NCBI RefSeq assembly: GCF_001894945.1
Contig: NZ_BCXE01000019.1
Location: 1 to 64,000 of the forward strand
Length of the DNA: 64,000 nt
Reading direction: 5' to 3'
DNA from: Rhodococcus ruber NBRC 15591
GTDB lineage: Bacteria > Actinomycetota > Actinomycetes > Mycobacteriales > Mycobacteriaceae
How positions within the stretch are numbered: position 1 is the first letter of the stretch; the number at the start of each line of letters is the position of its first letter. The position numbers were made by a program, and so were the translations under genes. Below the pieces are notes generated by a model. That model saw nothing but the letters and a program-made list of their open reading frames with translations. It made no database searches and had not been told where the DNA came from. This document shows, one piece after another, positions 52,808 to 60,902 of this stretch.

Positions 52808-53599
52808 TCACCCCAGGTCGGCCGCGGTGCGCGGCAGATCCTCGGTGGCGACGTCGGCGGCCTCGAAAGGCGACCGCAGCACCGTCGCGGTCGCCCAGCC
52901 CTGGGCGAGCAGGCCCGCATCCGTGTCCTCGGACTCGTCGGCCCGGATGTCGCTGAACGTCACCGTCACGAACCGGCGGTCGTCGTCGTCCGGGGTCTGG
53001 TCCGACTCGCCGATGTCGGCCTGCACGGCACCGAATGCAGCGAGCGGTGCCGTGCGCAGCCCCCGCAGCTCGCTCAGCGGGACGTCGGGCACGTTGACGT
53101 TGAGCACGGTGCCCGGCACGCCCTGGCCCAGCACCCATTGCAGGGCATGCCGGGCGATGACCTCCGCGCCGTCCCAGTGCTCGTGGACCGATCCCGCCAG
53201 GGACACGGCCAGGGCCAGACTGCCGTGGTTGGCGCCGGTCAGCGCCGCGCCGACCGTTCCGGAGTGCAGGATCGCATGACCGGTGTTGGGGCCGTGATTG
53301 ATCCCGGAGAGCACGATGTCGGGCCGGGGACCGAAGGCGCCGTACATCGAGACGAAGGTGATCAGTGCCGGCGACGCCTCCACGGCGAGCACCGTCGTGT
53401 CCGGCAGGTCCGGGAACGTGCGCGGCGAGACGACGAGCCGGCCGTCCTCCTCGAGGGCGCTGAGCGAGGCGCTGGCGCCGCTGCGTTCGGCGTGTGGCGC
53501 GGCGACCACCACGTCGAGACCGGCCTCGACCGCCACCCGGCTGAGCACCGAGATGCCGTGACTGTCCACCCCGTCGTCGTTGACGATCAGCGCTCTCAC
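52808..53599 (-). CDS. surE: 5'/3'-nucleotidase SurE
   Basis: A 263-aa metal-dependent nucleotidase that dephosphorylates nucleoside monophosphates and polyphosphate. Metal ligands Asp8/Asp9 in NDDG, Ser40 in ERSG and Asn in SGINHGPN, with GTVGAALTG, are all present. SurE is a stationary-phase survival protein. The GTG at 53599 is 4 nt after the stop of the sugar-kinase gene, so the two are co-transcribed. Confidence 0.92.
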   Translation of the reverse strand: MRALIVNDDGVDSHGISVLSRVAVEAGLDVVVAAPHAERSGASASLSALEEDGRLVVSPRTFPDLPDTTVLAVEASPALITFVSMYGAFGPRPDIVLSGINHGPNTGHAILHSGTVGAALTGANHGSLALAVSLAGSVHEHWDGAEVIARHALQWVLGQGVPGTVLNVNVPDVPLSELRGLRTAPLAAFGAVQADIGESDQTPDDDDRRFVTVTFSDIRADESEDTDAGLLAQGWATATVLRSPFEAADVATEDLPRTAADLG

Positions 53600-53603
53600 G
53601 TGA

Positions 53604-54578
53604 CTACCTCCCCTTCTTCCCCTTCGCGAACGGCCGGACCTCGACGCTCTCGGCGACCTTGGCGACGAGTTCTCGCTGCCCGGTGGCCAGCCCGTGCCGG
53701 GTGACGTTGACGGCGCCCGCGGCCGCCCCGAGCCGGAGGGCCTCGGCGAGGGGCCGCCCGGCAGCCAGCGCAGCTCCGATCCCCGCGGTCATGGAGTCGC
53801 CGGCGCCGCGGTGGTCGGCAATGTTCAGCGGCGGCGAGACGATCTCCATCAGTTCGTCGTCGACGAGCGCGAGCGCCGGGTCGCCGGCACGGGAGAGCAC
53901 CACGTTCCGGGCCCCCTGGGCGACGAGTTCCTTCATCGCGGCGATCAGGTCGTCGACGTCGTCGGACCGGGCGCGACCGTCTTCGATGAGATCCTCGTGG
54001 CTGACCTTGAGCACGCTGAGGCCGCCCTCGAGCGCCGCGGTCATCGTCGGACCGGACAGATCGGCGACGACGGGGACGTTCATCGCGGTCAGGTCGGCGG
54101 CCAGCCGGGTGTAGACGTCGTGCGGTATCGCCTCGTCGCAGTGCGGGCCGCCGAGCAGCGCCACGTCCGCGTCGAGACCCTCGGACAGTGCCGCACCGAA
54201 CAGGTCGTCGGCCTCGTGCCGGTTGAGTGTCGGCGGCGGGACCTCGACGATCTCCTCGCGCTCGCCGCCGCGACGGTCGTGCACGTACGAGCCGTTCTGC
54301 CCGGCGGTGACCACCGGCCGCACCGACACTCCCTCGCGTGCGATGAGATCGCTGACGACGGGACCGGTCTCGCCACCGAAGGTGCCGCACAGCCGCACGT
54401 TCAGGCCGAGGGTGGCTGCCATGCGGGCAATCCAGAACCCCTGCCCGCCGGCGTGGATGTGCAGTTCCGGGACGTCGGACGGCGACGACTCGATGGTCAC
54501 GGTGAGCAGCGGGGTGGGAGCGAAAACGAAGGCGGAGGGGGCACTGTCGTCGCTGCCGTCTCGGGGCGGGGGAGTCAT
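53604..54578 (-). CDS. PfkB-family carbohydrate kinase (1-phosphofructokinase-like)
   Basis: A 324-aa sugar or nucleoside kinase. The N-terminal glycine-rich motif is HAGGQGFWIARMAATLG and the catalytic motif is DHRGAGDSMTAGI, with the GAGD Asp as base. The early LTVTIESSPSDVPELHIHAGGQG resembles 1-phosphofructokinase and tagatose-6-phosphate kinase. The ATG at 54578 starts the protein; the upstream frame is only open. Pairing with surE suggests phosphate turnover on sugars or nucleosides, but the substrate is not readable. Confidence 0.85.
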   Translation of the reverse strand: MTPPPRDGSDDSAPSAFVFAPTPLLTVTIESSPSDVPELHIHAGGQGFWIARMAATLGLNVRLCGTFGGETGPVVSDLIAREGVSVRPVVTAGQNGSYVHDRRGGEREEIVEVPPPTLNRHEADDLFGAALSEGLDADVALLGGPHCDEAIPHDVYTRLAADLTAMNVPVVADLSGPTMTAALEGGLSVLKVSHEDLIEDGRARSDDVDDLIAAMKELVAQGARNVVLSRAGDPALALVDDELMEIVSPPLNIADHRGAGDSMTAGIGAALAAGRPLAEALRLGAAAGAVNVTRHGLATGQRELVAKVAESVEVRPFAKGKKGR

Positions 54579-54652
54579 GCGGATCCTTCGGAGAGAGGTG
54601 GACGCGCCGCCCGTGGGGACGGGCGTGCGGTTCGGATGGCGGTGTCGGCCCG

Positions 54653-55279
54653 TCAGGCTGTTCCGTCGGGCGAGCCCGCGAGGACGGGATCGTAGGCGGG
54701 AGCGTTCGGCACCTCGGCCGGGCGCACGTTGGCGCCGAGCGAATACGCGAGGTGACCGCCCAGCAGGCCACCCAGCCCGATCAGTGCCGCGCCGGCGGCG
54801 CTGAGTGCCACCGCGCCGGGGGCGTTGAGTGTCACCGCGCCGGGGGCGTTGAGGGTCACCGCGCCGGGGGTGCGCCCGCGCCGTCGGCGGCGGTAGGACA
54901 GGGCCATGAGGGCCGCTCCGGTGCCGTTGACCACCGCATGGATCAGCCCGACCCGGCGCTGCACGGTGTCGGTGTGCACCCAGTCGACCCAGCCGGCCAG
55001 GACCGTCGGCGGAGTCGCCAGCAGTCCGAGCCCGATCAGCCGCCGCGCGGCCTCGGGTTGCCGCAGGGCGTCGAAGGCGACGGCCGCGGTCCATGCCCCG
55101 ATGGGCACGGTCACGAGTGCCGGATGCAGTGGGTGACCCACCGGCGTCCCGTGGAGCACGGCGCCGACCGGAGTGTCCGCCAGCCGCGAGAGCTGCCTGC
55201 CCAACAGTTCGGCGGGGCCGTCCAGCCACGTCGCCGATTCCGTCCCGGAATAGAGGATCTCCATCTGCGAGCCCGTCAT
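54653..55279 (-). CDS. DUF2231 membrane protein
   Basis: A 208-aa membrane protein. The block GTPVGHPLHPALVTVPIGAWTAAVAFDAL is the DUF2231 signature, with about four membrane helices. Near the C-terminus an octapeptide (APGAVTLN-like) is repeated three times before the last helix. The -10 of a full-consensus SigF promoter overlaps an ATG at 55291, so the ATG at 55279, about 4 nt after the expected transcription start, is preferred. Function unknown; a haem-type His pair (GHPLHP) is conserved in the family. Confidence 0.82.
   Translation of the reverse strand: MTGSQMEILYSGTESATWLDGPAELLGRQLSRLADTPVGAVLHGTPVGHPLHPALVTVPIGAWTAAVAFDALRQPEAARRLIGLGLLATPPTVLAGWVDWVHTDTVQRRVGLIHAVVNGTGAALMALSYRRRRRGRTPGAVTLNAPGAVTLNAPGAVALSAAGAALIGLGGLLGGHLAYSLGANVRPAEVPNAPAYDPVLAGSPDGTA
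54793..54870. repeat. tandem 24-bp repeats in the DUF2231 gene
   Basis: About three in-frame 24-bp units encoding APGAVTLN-type octapeptides just before the last membrane helix. Boundaries are approximate. Confidence 0.8.
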
Positions 55280-55289
55280 GCCCACGGGC

Positions 55290-55314
55290 ATACCCGTCCC
55301 CGAGCGGGTGAAAC
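55290..55314 (-). promoter_or_regulatory. SigF-type promoter of the DUF2231 gene
   Basis: Minus strand GTTT (55314-55311), 15 nt, GGGTAT (55295-55290): a full consensus match with near-leaderless spacing to 55279. Confidence 0.75.
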
Positions 55315-55325
55315 CTGCCACGACG

Positions 55326-55352
55326 GGTGTACGACGCAGCCCGGTGGGGTAA
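55326..55352 (+). promoter_or_regulatory. SigF-type promoter of the epimerase-like gene
   Basis: GGTGT, 16 nt, GGGTAA, 11 nt before the ATG at 55364; divergent from the DUF2231 promoter 12 nt away. Confidence 0.55.
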
Positions 55353-55363
55353 CTCCTGCGATC

Positions 55364-56443
55364 ATGGGACAGCGCATCGTGATCACCGGCGCCAGCGGCA
55401 ACGTCGGCACCGCCCTGCTGCGACGACTCGCTCTGCGATCGGAACCGCCGGAGATCGTCGCCGTCGCCCGCCGCGTGCCCCCGGCCACCGAACCCTACGG
55501 CGAGATGACCTGGCACAGCATCGACCTCGCCGCGCCCGACGCCGGGACCAGGCTGCGCCCGGTCGTCGAGGGCGCCGACGCCGTCGTGCACCTGGCCTGG
55601 GGCTTCCAGCCCTCGCACCGCCGGGACTACCTGCGCCGCACCGGGGTGGACGGCACCGCAGCCGTGATCGACGCCGTCCTCGCCGCGGGTGTCGGGCATC
55701 TGGTCCACATGTCCTCGGCTGCGGTGTACGCGGCCGGGGCGTACGGCCGTGCGGTCGACGAGTCGTGGCCCGCGACCGGCATCGACTCGTGCGCGTACAG
55801 CGTCGACAAGGTCGCGGCGGAGCGGCTGCTCGACCGACGCGTCGCGGACGCGGCCGCGGCGCCGACCGTCACCCGGTTCCGGCCGGGATTCATCGGTCAG
55901 TACGCGGGTGGCAGTGCGTTGCGACGCTACGCGGTGCCGGGATACGTGCCCGACCTGGTGCTCCGTCACCTACCGTTGCTGCCCGTGGACCCCGGAACGA
56001 CGATCCCCGCCGTGCACGCCGACGACGTGGCCGCCGCCCTCGACGTCGCTCTGGAGCGGCGCGCACCGGGGGTGTTCAACCTCGCGACGCCCGAACCGCT
56101 GCGGGCGGCCGACATCGCCGGCGCGTTCGGGGCGCGGGCCGTCCCGCTGCCGCGGCAGGTACTGCGTGCCGTCGTCGAGGCGACCTGGCAGGCCCACCTG
56201 CAACCGATCGCCGGTGGCTGGATCGACCTGGCGTACAACACCCCGATGCTGAACTGCGACCGGGCCCGCCGGGACCTGGACTGGGAACCGACCGTCCCGG
56301 GTCCCCGGGTGTGGCGCGAGGCCATTGCGGGTATGCAGGCCGAGGCCGGCACCGACAGCCCGGTCCTGCGCAGTCGCGGACCGCTCGAGACGATGAGCGC
56401 CCTGCTCGGGCGGGGGACCGTCGGGCGCCGCGTGCCGCCGTGA
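55364..56443 (+). CDS. NAD-dependent epimerase/dehydratase-family protein
   Basis: A 359-aa extended SDR. The NAD motif is TGASGNVGTALL (8-19), with HLAWGFQPSH and SSAAVY for substrate. The catalytic motif reads YSVDK instead of YxxxK with small residues, still with Tyr and Lys. The conserved end (YNTPMLNCDRARRDLDWEPTVP) fits sugar-nucleotide or steroid-type epimerases. The substrate is unknown. The next gene begins 35 nt later and likely belongs to the same transcript, together with the desaturase-like gene. Confidence 0.82.
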   Translation: MGQRIVITGASGNVGTALLRRLALRSEPPEIVAVARRVPPATEPYGEMTWHSIDLAAPDAGTRLRPVVEGADAVVHLAWGFQPSHRRDYLRRTGVDGTAAVIDAVLAAGVGHLVHMSSAAVYAAGAYGRAVDESWPATGIDSCAYSVDKVAAERLLDRRVADAAAAPTVTRFRPGFIGQYAGGSALRRYAVPGYVPDLVLRHLPLLPVDPGTTIPAVHADDVAAALDVALERRAPGVFNLATPEPLRAADIAGAFGARAVPLPRQVLRAVVEATWQAHLQPIAGGWIDLAYNTPMLNCDRARRDLDWEPTVPGPRVWREAIAGMQAEAGTDSPVLRSRGPLETMSALLGRGTVGRRVPP

Positions 56444-56478
56444 CCACTCGCGGCGGAGCGACGAGAGAGGGTATCGGG

Positions 56479-56937
56479 ATGAGTGAGACGGCGCAGCGCG
56501 ACACCACGGCGACGTCGCAGCAGGTGTGGGACGTCCTCGCCGACGGCTGGTCGTACGCGAGCTGGGTGGTGGGGGCCTCCCGGATCCGGGCGGTGGACGA
56601 CACGTGGCCGGCGGTGGGCAGCCGCATCCACCACTCGGTGGGGGTGTGGCCCGCCCTGCTGAACGACCACACCGAGGTGGTGGAGTCGGTTCCCGGCAAG
56701 GAGCTGAAGCTGCGTGCGCGGGCGTGGCCGGCCGGACAGGCCGAGATCACCATGCGCCTGCACGAGCGACCCGGCGGTTGCCGGATCGAGATGGCGGAGA
56801 AGGCCGCCGCCGGCCCGGGTCAGCTCGTTCCCGATGCGATCCAGGCCCGGCTGGTGCTGCCGCGCAACATCGAATGCCTGCGCCGGCTCGTCCTCATGGC
56901 CGAACGCGCCACCGAGCCGAAGGGCGTCGGCGAGTGA
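56479..56937 (+). CDS. SRPBCC (START-like) domain protein
   Basis: A 152-aa protein with a hydrophobic-cavity SRPBCC fold: SQQVWDVLADGWSYASWVVGASRIRAVDDTWPAVGSRIHHSVGVWP at the start and a C-terminal helix. Such proteins bind lipids or polyketides. Its stop overlaps the next gene's GTG (GTGA), so it is translationally coupled to the CrtI-like enzyme and may deliver or sequester its hydrophobic substrate. The ATG at 56479 has GAGAGAGGG upstream. Confidence 0.82.
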   Translation: MSETAQRDTTATSQQVWDVLADGWSYASWVVGASRIRAVDDTWPAVGSRIHHSVGVWPALLNDHTEVVESVPGKELKLRARAWPAGQAEITMRLHERPGGCRIEMAEKAAAGPGQLVPDAIQARLVLPRNIECLRRLVLMAERATEPKGVGE

Positions 56938-58529
56938 GTACCGAGACCGTCGATGCCGTCGTCGTCGGCGCCGGTCAGAACGGCCTGACGGCCGCGGCCG
57001 TGCTCGCCGACGCCGGGTGGGACGTCCTGGTGCTCGAGGAACAGCACGAGGTCGGCGGCGCAGTCCGCACGGCGGAACTGCACCCGGGCTTCCGGATGGA
57101 CCTGTTCAGCGCCTTCTATCCCCTCGCGGCGGCCTCCCCGGCCTTCCGCGCGCTCGACCTGTCCTCGCACGGGTTGCGGCTGCGCCGGGCGCCGAGGGTG
57201 TACGGGCACGCCGCCGGTCCGCACGACGAGGACGCCGCGGTGGTCTTCCCGGACGTCACCGAGACCGCGGCCGAACTCGAACGGCGGCATCCCGGCGACG
57301 GCAGCACCTGGATCCGGCTGACCGAGCAGTGGAAAGACATCCGTGAACCGTTCCTGAGCGCCCTGTTCGAACCCTTCCCGCCCGTGCGCGGCCCGGCGGG
57401 GCTGATCCGCCGACTCGGTACCGCGGACGCTCTGCGCTTCGTCCGGATGCTGGCGCTGCCGGCGCGCCGGATGTCCGAGGAATTGTTCGGTGGCGAACAC
57501 GCGCGGCTGCTGCTGCTCGGCAACGCGATGCACGCCGACACTCCCGTCGACTCGGCGGGCAGCGGAATCATGGGGTACGTGCTGACCATGCTCGCGCAGG
57601 ATGTGGGCTATCCGGTGCCCGAGGGCGGGGCCGGGGAGCTCGCGGCGGCCCTGGCGCGTCGCGGCGAACACAGCGGGGCCCGGATACTGTGCGGCCGGAA
57701 GGTCACCGGCATCGAGGTCGGCGGCGGCAGGGTGACCGAGGTCCGCACCGAGCAGGGCGAACGCGTCCGGGTCCGGCGGGCGGTACTGGCCGACGTGTCC
57801 GCGCCGGCGCTGTTCGGCTCGCTCCTGCCCGCGGACGCCGTGCCCGCCGCCGTCCGGGACGACCTGCGGCGCTTCGAGTGGGACACACCCGTCGTGAAGG
57901 TGAACTACGCGTTCGACCGGCCGATTCCGTGGCGCTCGCAGGCACTCGCGACGGCCGGGACCGTCCATCTCGGCGCCGACGCCGACGGTCTCGTGCACTG
58001 GTCGGCCGACCTGGCGACCGGCCGCGTGCCGGAGCACCCGTTCATCATCTTCGGTCAGATGACCACCACCGATCCGGCCCGCTCCCCGGAGGGGACGGAA
58101 AGCGCCTGGGCGTACACCCACCTGCCGCGCGGTGTCGCCGACGACGCCTCCGCCGAGGAGCTCGCCCGGCGCGTCGACGCGGAGCTCGAGGCACACGCTC
58201 CGGGGGTGCTGAGCTCGATCGTGCACCGCAGCGTGCAGCGTCCCCGCGACCTCGAGGCCGCCAACGCGAACCTGGTCGGCGGCGCGGTCAACGGCGGCAC
58301 CGCTCAGATCCATCAGCAGCTCGTGTTCCGGCCGTTGCCCGGCTTCGGTGGTCCCCGCACGCCGGTCGAGGGCGTGTATCTGGCCGGATCGTCGACTCAC
58401 CCCGGCGGCGGTGTGCACGGCATGTGCGGGTGGAACGCGGCCCGCGCAGCCCTGCGTGACCACGGCGTGGGCGGCAGGCTGCGCCGGCGGCTGAACGAGG
58501 CGATCTCGGACGTGCTGACGCGCAGCTGA
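56934..58529 (+). CDS. phytoene desaturase-like FAD oxidoreductase
   Basis: A 531-aa flavoprotein of the CrtI/amine-oxidase type. The dinucleotide motif VVVGAGQNGLTAAAVLADAGWDVLVLEE is at 8-35, and the C-terminal flavin block GVYLAGSSTHPGGGVHGMCGWNAARAAL is clear. It belongs to the CrtI-like branch widespread in actinobacteria (PDXRP/NAD(P)-FAD type), whose substrates are mostly unknown, and no carotenoid genes are nearby. The GTG at 56934 overlaps the SRPBCC stop. Confidence 0.83.
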   Translation: MSTETVDAVVVGAGQNGLTAAAVLADAGWDVLVLEEQHEVGGAVRTAELHPGFRMDLFSAFYPLAAASPAFRALDLSSHGLRLRRAPRVYGHAAGPHDEDAAVVFPDVTETAAELERRHPGDGSTWIRLTEQWKDIREPFLSALFEPFPPVRGPAGLIRRLGTADALRFVRMLALPARRMSEELFGGEHARLLLLGNAMHADTPVDSAGSGIMGYVLTMLAQDVGYPVPEGGAGELAAALARRGEHSGARILCGRKVTGIEVGGGRVTEVRTEQGERVRVRRAVLADVSAPALFGSLLPADAVPAAVRDDLRRFEWDTPVVKVNYAFDRPIPWRSQALATAGTVHLGADADGLVHWSADLATGRVPEHPFIIFGQMTTTDPARSPEGTESAWAYTHLPRGVADDASAEELARRVDAELEAHAPGVLSSIVHRSVQRPRDLEAANANLVGGAVNGGTAQIHQQLVFRPLPGFGGPRTPVEGVYLAGSSTHPGGGVHGMCGWNAARAALRDHGVGGRLRRRLNEAISDVLTRS

Positions 58530-58552
58530 TTTCCCGATGCCGTTGCCGACGC

Positions 58553-58578
58553 GATTGAGCAGTCCGCCGAACGGGTAT
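58553..58578 (+). promoter_or_regulatory. SigF-type promoter of a small membrane protein gene
   Basis: GATTG, 15 nt, GGGTAT, 8 nt before the ATG at 58587: the third GATTG-type promoter and leaderless spacing. Confidence 0.6.
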
Positions 58579-58586
58579 CAGTAGGC

Positions 58587-58964
58587 ATGGGAATGCCAGT
58601 GGGAACACCGATCCGGCAGGTACACGGCCCGTCGCTCGTGCCGCAGGCGCTGCGCGAGGTGGAAGGCGGAGTCGCCGCCCTCGCCGCCGGGATCTGCGTG
58701 ATCGCCGCCGTCGGTGTGGGTGTGCTCTCCGCTTCCGCACTCACGGGCGTCGGGGCCGGACTCGCCGTGGCGGCGGGCCTGTCGTTCATGCTCGGTTCGC
58801 TGACCTCGGCACCGGCCGCCGGACAGCCGGATCCGGCGCGGTCCTCGGCGGTCCGCACTCGACCGGACGGAGCCGCGGTGTCGCGACGCGGCACCGCCAC
58901 CGCCACCGCCTTCCGCCGGCACCGGGTTTCGGGGGGCGTCCCGGAGGGGTACTCCCACGTATGA
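58587..58964 (+). CDS. small membrane protein, unknown function
   Basis: A 125-aa protein with two hydrophobic helices (about 26-48 and 50-74) and a polar Arg/Thr-rich tail. No family recognised. The ATG at 58587 lies 8 nt after a SigF-type -10, so the mRNA is probably leaderless. It is one of several small membrane proteins apparently controlled by SigF in this window. Confidence 0.65.
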   Translation: MGMPVGTPIRQVHGPSLVPQALREVEGGVAALAAGICVIAAVGVGVLSASALTGVGAGLAVAAGLSFMLGSLTSAPAAGQPDPARSSAVRTRPDGAAVSRRGTATATAFRRHRVSGGVPEGYSHV

Positions 58965-59048
58965 CAACGACGTCTCGCCCGGAATTCATCGTGTCCCTCG
59001 CCCGGTCCACCTACGGGGGCCGTGCCGTCACAGCCGGGGTCCGGTAAC

Positions 59049-59708
59049 GTGCCGGCGCCCAGGAGGGTGTGGCGACTGCCCGGTGTGTACCGCCCGCAGG
59101 AGGATTCGCATCTGCTCGCCGGAGCGCTCGACCGTGCTGCGGCACCCCCCGGCGCCAAGGTGCTCGACTTCTGCACCGGCACAGGCTTCATCGCCGTGTC
59201 GGCGGCGATGTCCGGAGCCGGGTCCGTGACGGCACTGGACATCGCCCCCCGCGCGGTCCTCGCGGCGCGCCTCAATGCGAGGTCGCGGAAGCTTCCGATC
59301 CGCGTCGTGCGCGGCGGGCTGGACGAGGCCGGCCGGCACGGACCGTTCGACGTGGTCCTGTCCAACCCGCCCTACGTTCCGCACGACGCCGATTCCGGCG
59401 ACGCCCGCTGGGATGCCGGGGCCGACGGCCGGGCGGTGCTGGACCCGCTGTGTCGGAGACTGCCGAACCTGTTGTCTCCCGGCGGTTTCGCTCTCGTCGT
59501 GCATTCCGAGTTCTCCGGGGTGGACGAGACGCTCGTCCGGTTGCGCGACGCCGGTCTCAAGGCCTCCGTCGTCGCCCGGCGCCGGATTCCGTTCGGGCCC
59601 GTGATGCGCAGCCGCGCCGGATATCTGCGGACGCGCTACGAGCTGCCTGCCGGCGTCGACACCGAGGAAGTGGTGGTGATCCGTGCCGATCGAACACACT
59701 GCCCGTGA
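59049..59708 (+). CDS. HemK/PrmC-like class I methyltransferase
   Basis: A 219-aa SAM-dependent methyltransferase. Motif I is VLDFCTGTGFIAVSAA, motif II VTALDIAPRAV, and the catalytic NPPY is in VVLSNPPYVP, the mark of enzymes that methylate Gln in release factors or adenine/guanine. The short N-terminus with PGVYRPQEDSHLL resembles the actinobacterial HemK2/Mtq2-like group. The GTG at 59049 is a compromise: a GTG at 59022 would add nine residues. The CDGSH gene overlaps its end by 26 nt. Confidence 0.8.
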   Translation: MPAPRRVWRLPGVYRPQEDSHLLAGALDRAAAPPGAKVLDFCTGTGFIAVSAAMSGAGSVTALDIAPRAVLAARLNARSRKLPIRVVRGGLDEAGRHGPFDVVLSNPPYVPHDADSGDARWDAGADGRAVLDPLCRRLPNLLSPGGFALVVHSEFSGVDETLVRLRDAGLKASVVARRRIPFGPVMRSRAGYLRTRYELPAGVDTEEVVVIRADRTHCP

Positions 59709-59994
59709 GGTAGCCACGGGTGACAGCCCCCGGGACACGTCCCCCGGGGGCGTCGCTGTGCCCGGCCTGTGCCCGGGACTGCGGGTGGAGGGTCTCGCGG
59801 CGGAGGAGCCGAGGGTCGTCCGGCTGGTCCGCGGCGGTCCCGCCCTGGTGGAAGGTCCGGTGCGCATCGTCGCCGAGGACGGCGACGAGGTGGAATCGGA
59901 CCGGTTCGTCGTCGCGATCTGCCGGTGCCGTCGCAGCGAGCGGTACCCGCTGTGCGACACCAGTCACCGTCGGCCCCGGCGCGATCCGCGCTGA
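59683..59994 (+). CDS. CDGSH iron-sulfur domain protein
   Basis: A 103-aa protein with the C-terminal CDGSH motif C-x-C-x2-S-x3-P-x-C-D-x2-H (CRCRRSERYPLCDTSH, about 80-95), ligating a redox-active [2Fe-2S] cluster with three Cys and one His. The role in bacteria is unclear, perhaps electron or cluster transfer. The GTG at 59683 overlaps the methyltransferase end and has GAGGAAG upstream. Methyltransferase plus CDGSH is a frequent actinobacterial pair. Confidence 0.85.
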   Translation: MPIEHTAREVATGDSPRDTSPGGVAVPGLCPGLRVEGLAAEEPRVVRLVRGGPALVEGPVRIVAEDGDEVESDRFVVAICRCRRSERYPLCDTSHRRPRRDPR

Positions 59995-60049
59995 GTCCGG
60001 TCCACGTCCGGTCCACGTCGACCGGCCCCTGGCGCACGGCACGCACACA

Positions 60050-60086
60050 GCGGGGCGGGCGGTTCCTGAGGAACCGCCCGCCCCGC
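60050..60086. terminator. bidirectional terminator
   Basis: A perfect 17-bp stem with a 3-nt loop (60050-60066 and 60070-60086), between the CDGSH gene and the convergent DUF6131 gene. Confidence 0.9.
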
Positions 60087-60106
60087 AACGCGTCACACGT
60101 CACGCG

Positions 60107-60262
60107 TCAATACCAGTACTTCCGGCCGCCGACAGCCCGGCCCGTCGCTCCGAGGATCGCCAGGATTGCGCCCACCACCAGGAGAATGATCCCGAGTGTC
60201 CACAGGATCGAGATGTTGGTGAGGAAACCCACCACGAGCAGAATCAAACCCAGAATGATCAT
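60107..60262 (-). CDS. DUF6131 small hydrophobic protein
   Basis: A 51-aa protein with two membrane helices, starting MIILGLILLVVGFLTNISILWTLG and ending GRAVGGRKYWY, the pattern of DUF6131. Unknown function. The ATG at 60262 has RBS GAGGTGA; an open extension upstream crosses the promoter and is not coding. A full-consensus SigF promoter precedes it. Confidence 0.8.
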   Translation of the reverse strand: MIILGLILLVVGFLTNISILWTLGIILLVVGAILAILGATGRAVGGRKYWY

Positions 60263-60319
60263 GAGTGTCACCTCGCTGTCGGTGCCCGTTGCCGGTCGGA
60301 TCCGGGCCTTGCCGAGGGG

Positions 60320-60344
60320 ATACCCGCATCGGATGTGCCGAAAC
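60320..60344 (-). promoter_or_regulatory. SigF-type promoter of the DUF6131 gene
   Basis: Minus strand GTTT (60344-60341), 15 nt, GGGTAT (60325-60320): full consensus, 58 nt before the ATG. Confidence 0.75.
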
Positions 60345-60427
60345 CTCACGAACCTCACACCGGTGGACAGCAGGTACTTCCCGTCGATTCGTGGCGCGCC
60401 GACGGTCCCGATGGCATTGTCTGGGGC

Positions 60428-60841
60428 ATGCCTACTTCGGAGAACCCCGGGGACAGCGTCCCGGGCGAGTACAGCGTCGACGACGAGGACCAGTTGCAGC
60501 CGGAGGACTCCCTGATCGACCGCGGCGTCGACGACGTCCTCGACGAGGGATTCTCACCGATGGAACGACCTGTCGGCCTCGACCGGCACGAGACCCTGGA
60601 CGAGCGGCTTCGTGAGGAGGAGCCCGAACGGGAGGACGAGGGCGAGAGCGAGTTCCGCAGCTCCGTCGCCGAGGCCGGCCGGACGCGCGCCGGGCGTCTC
60701 GTCGCGCCGGACGAGGGCACCGCCGAGGACGAGGACGCCGAGTTGTTCGGAACGGACGTGGGAATCGACGGGGGCGCCGCGTCCGCCGAGGAAGCGGCCG
60801 TGCACCTGATCGACGAGGAGGATTCCCGCCGGGAGGACTGA
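60428..60841 (+). CDS. DUF5709 acidic protein
   Basis: A 137-aa very acidic, probably disordered cytosolic protein. The blocks GEYSVDDEDQLQPEDSLIDRGVDDVLDEGFSPMERPVG and ETLDERLREEEPE are the DUF5709 signature. Function unknown; relatives are common in actinobacterial stress regions. The ATG at 60428 is clear, but no SigF promoter was seen in front of it. It converges with the iron-containing redox enzyme gene across a terminator. Confidence 0.8.
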   Translation: MPTSENPGDSVPGEYSVDDEDQLQPEDSLIDRGVDDVLDEGFSPMERPVGLDRHETLDERLREEEPEREDEGESEFRSSVAEAGRTRAGRLVAPDEGTAEDEDAELFGTDVGIDGGAASAEEAAVHLIDEEDSRRED

Positions 60842-60849
60842 ACGGCGAC

Positions 60850-60881
60850 GGCCCGGCACCCGAGAACTCGGATGCCGGGCC
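60850..60881. terminator. terminator between convergent genes
   Basis: A hairpin with outer arms 60850-60858/60873-60881 and an inner 5-bp stem, 9 nt after the DUF5709 stop and 22 nt from the convergent gene end. Confidence 0.8.
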
Positions 60882-60902
60882 GGATATCGGCCGGAGGGAC
60901 GC

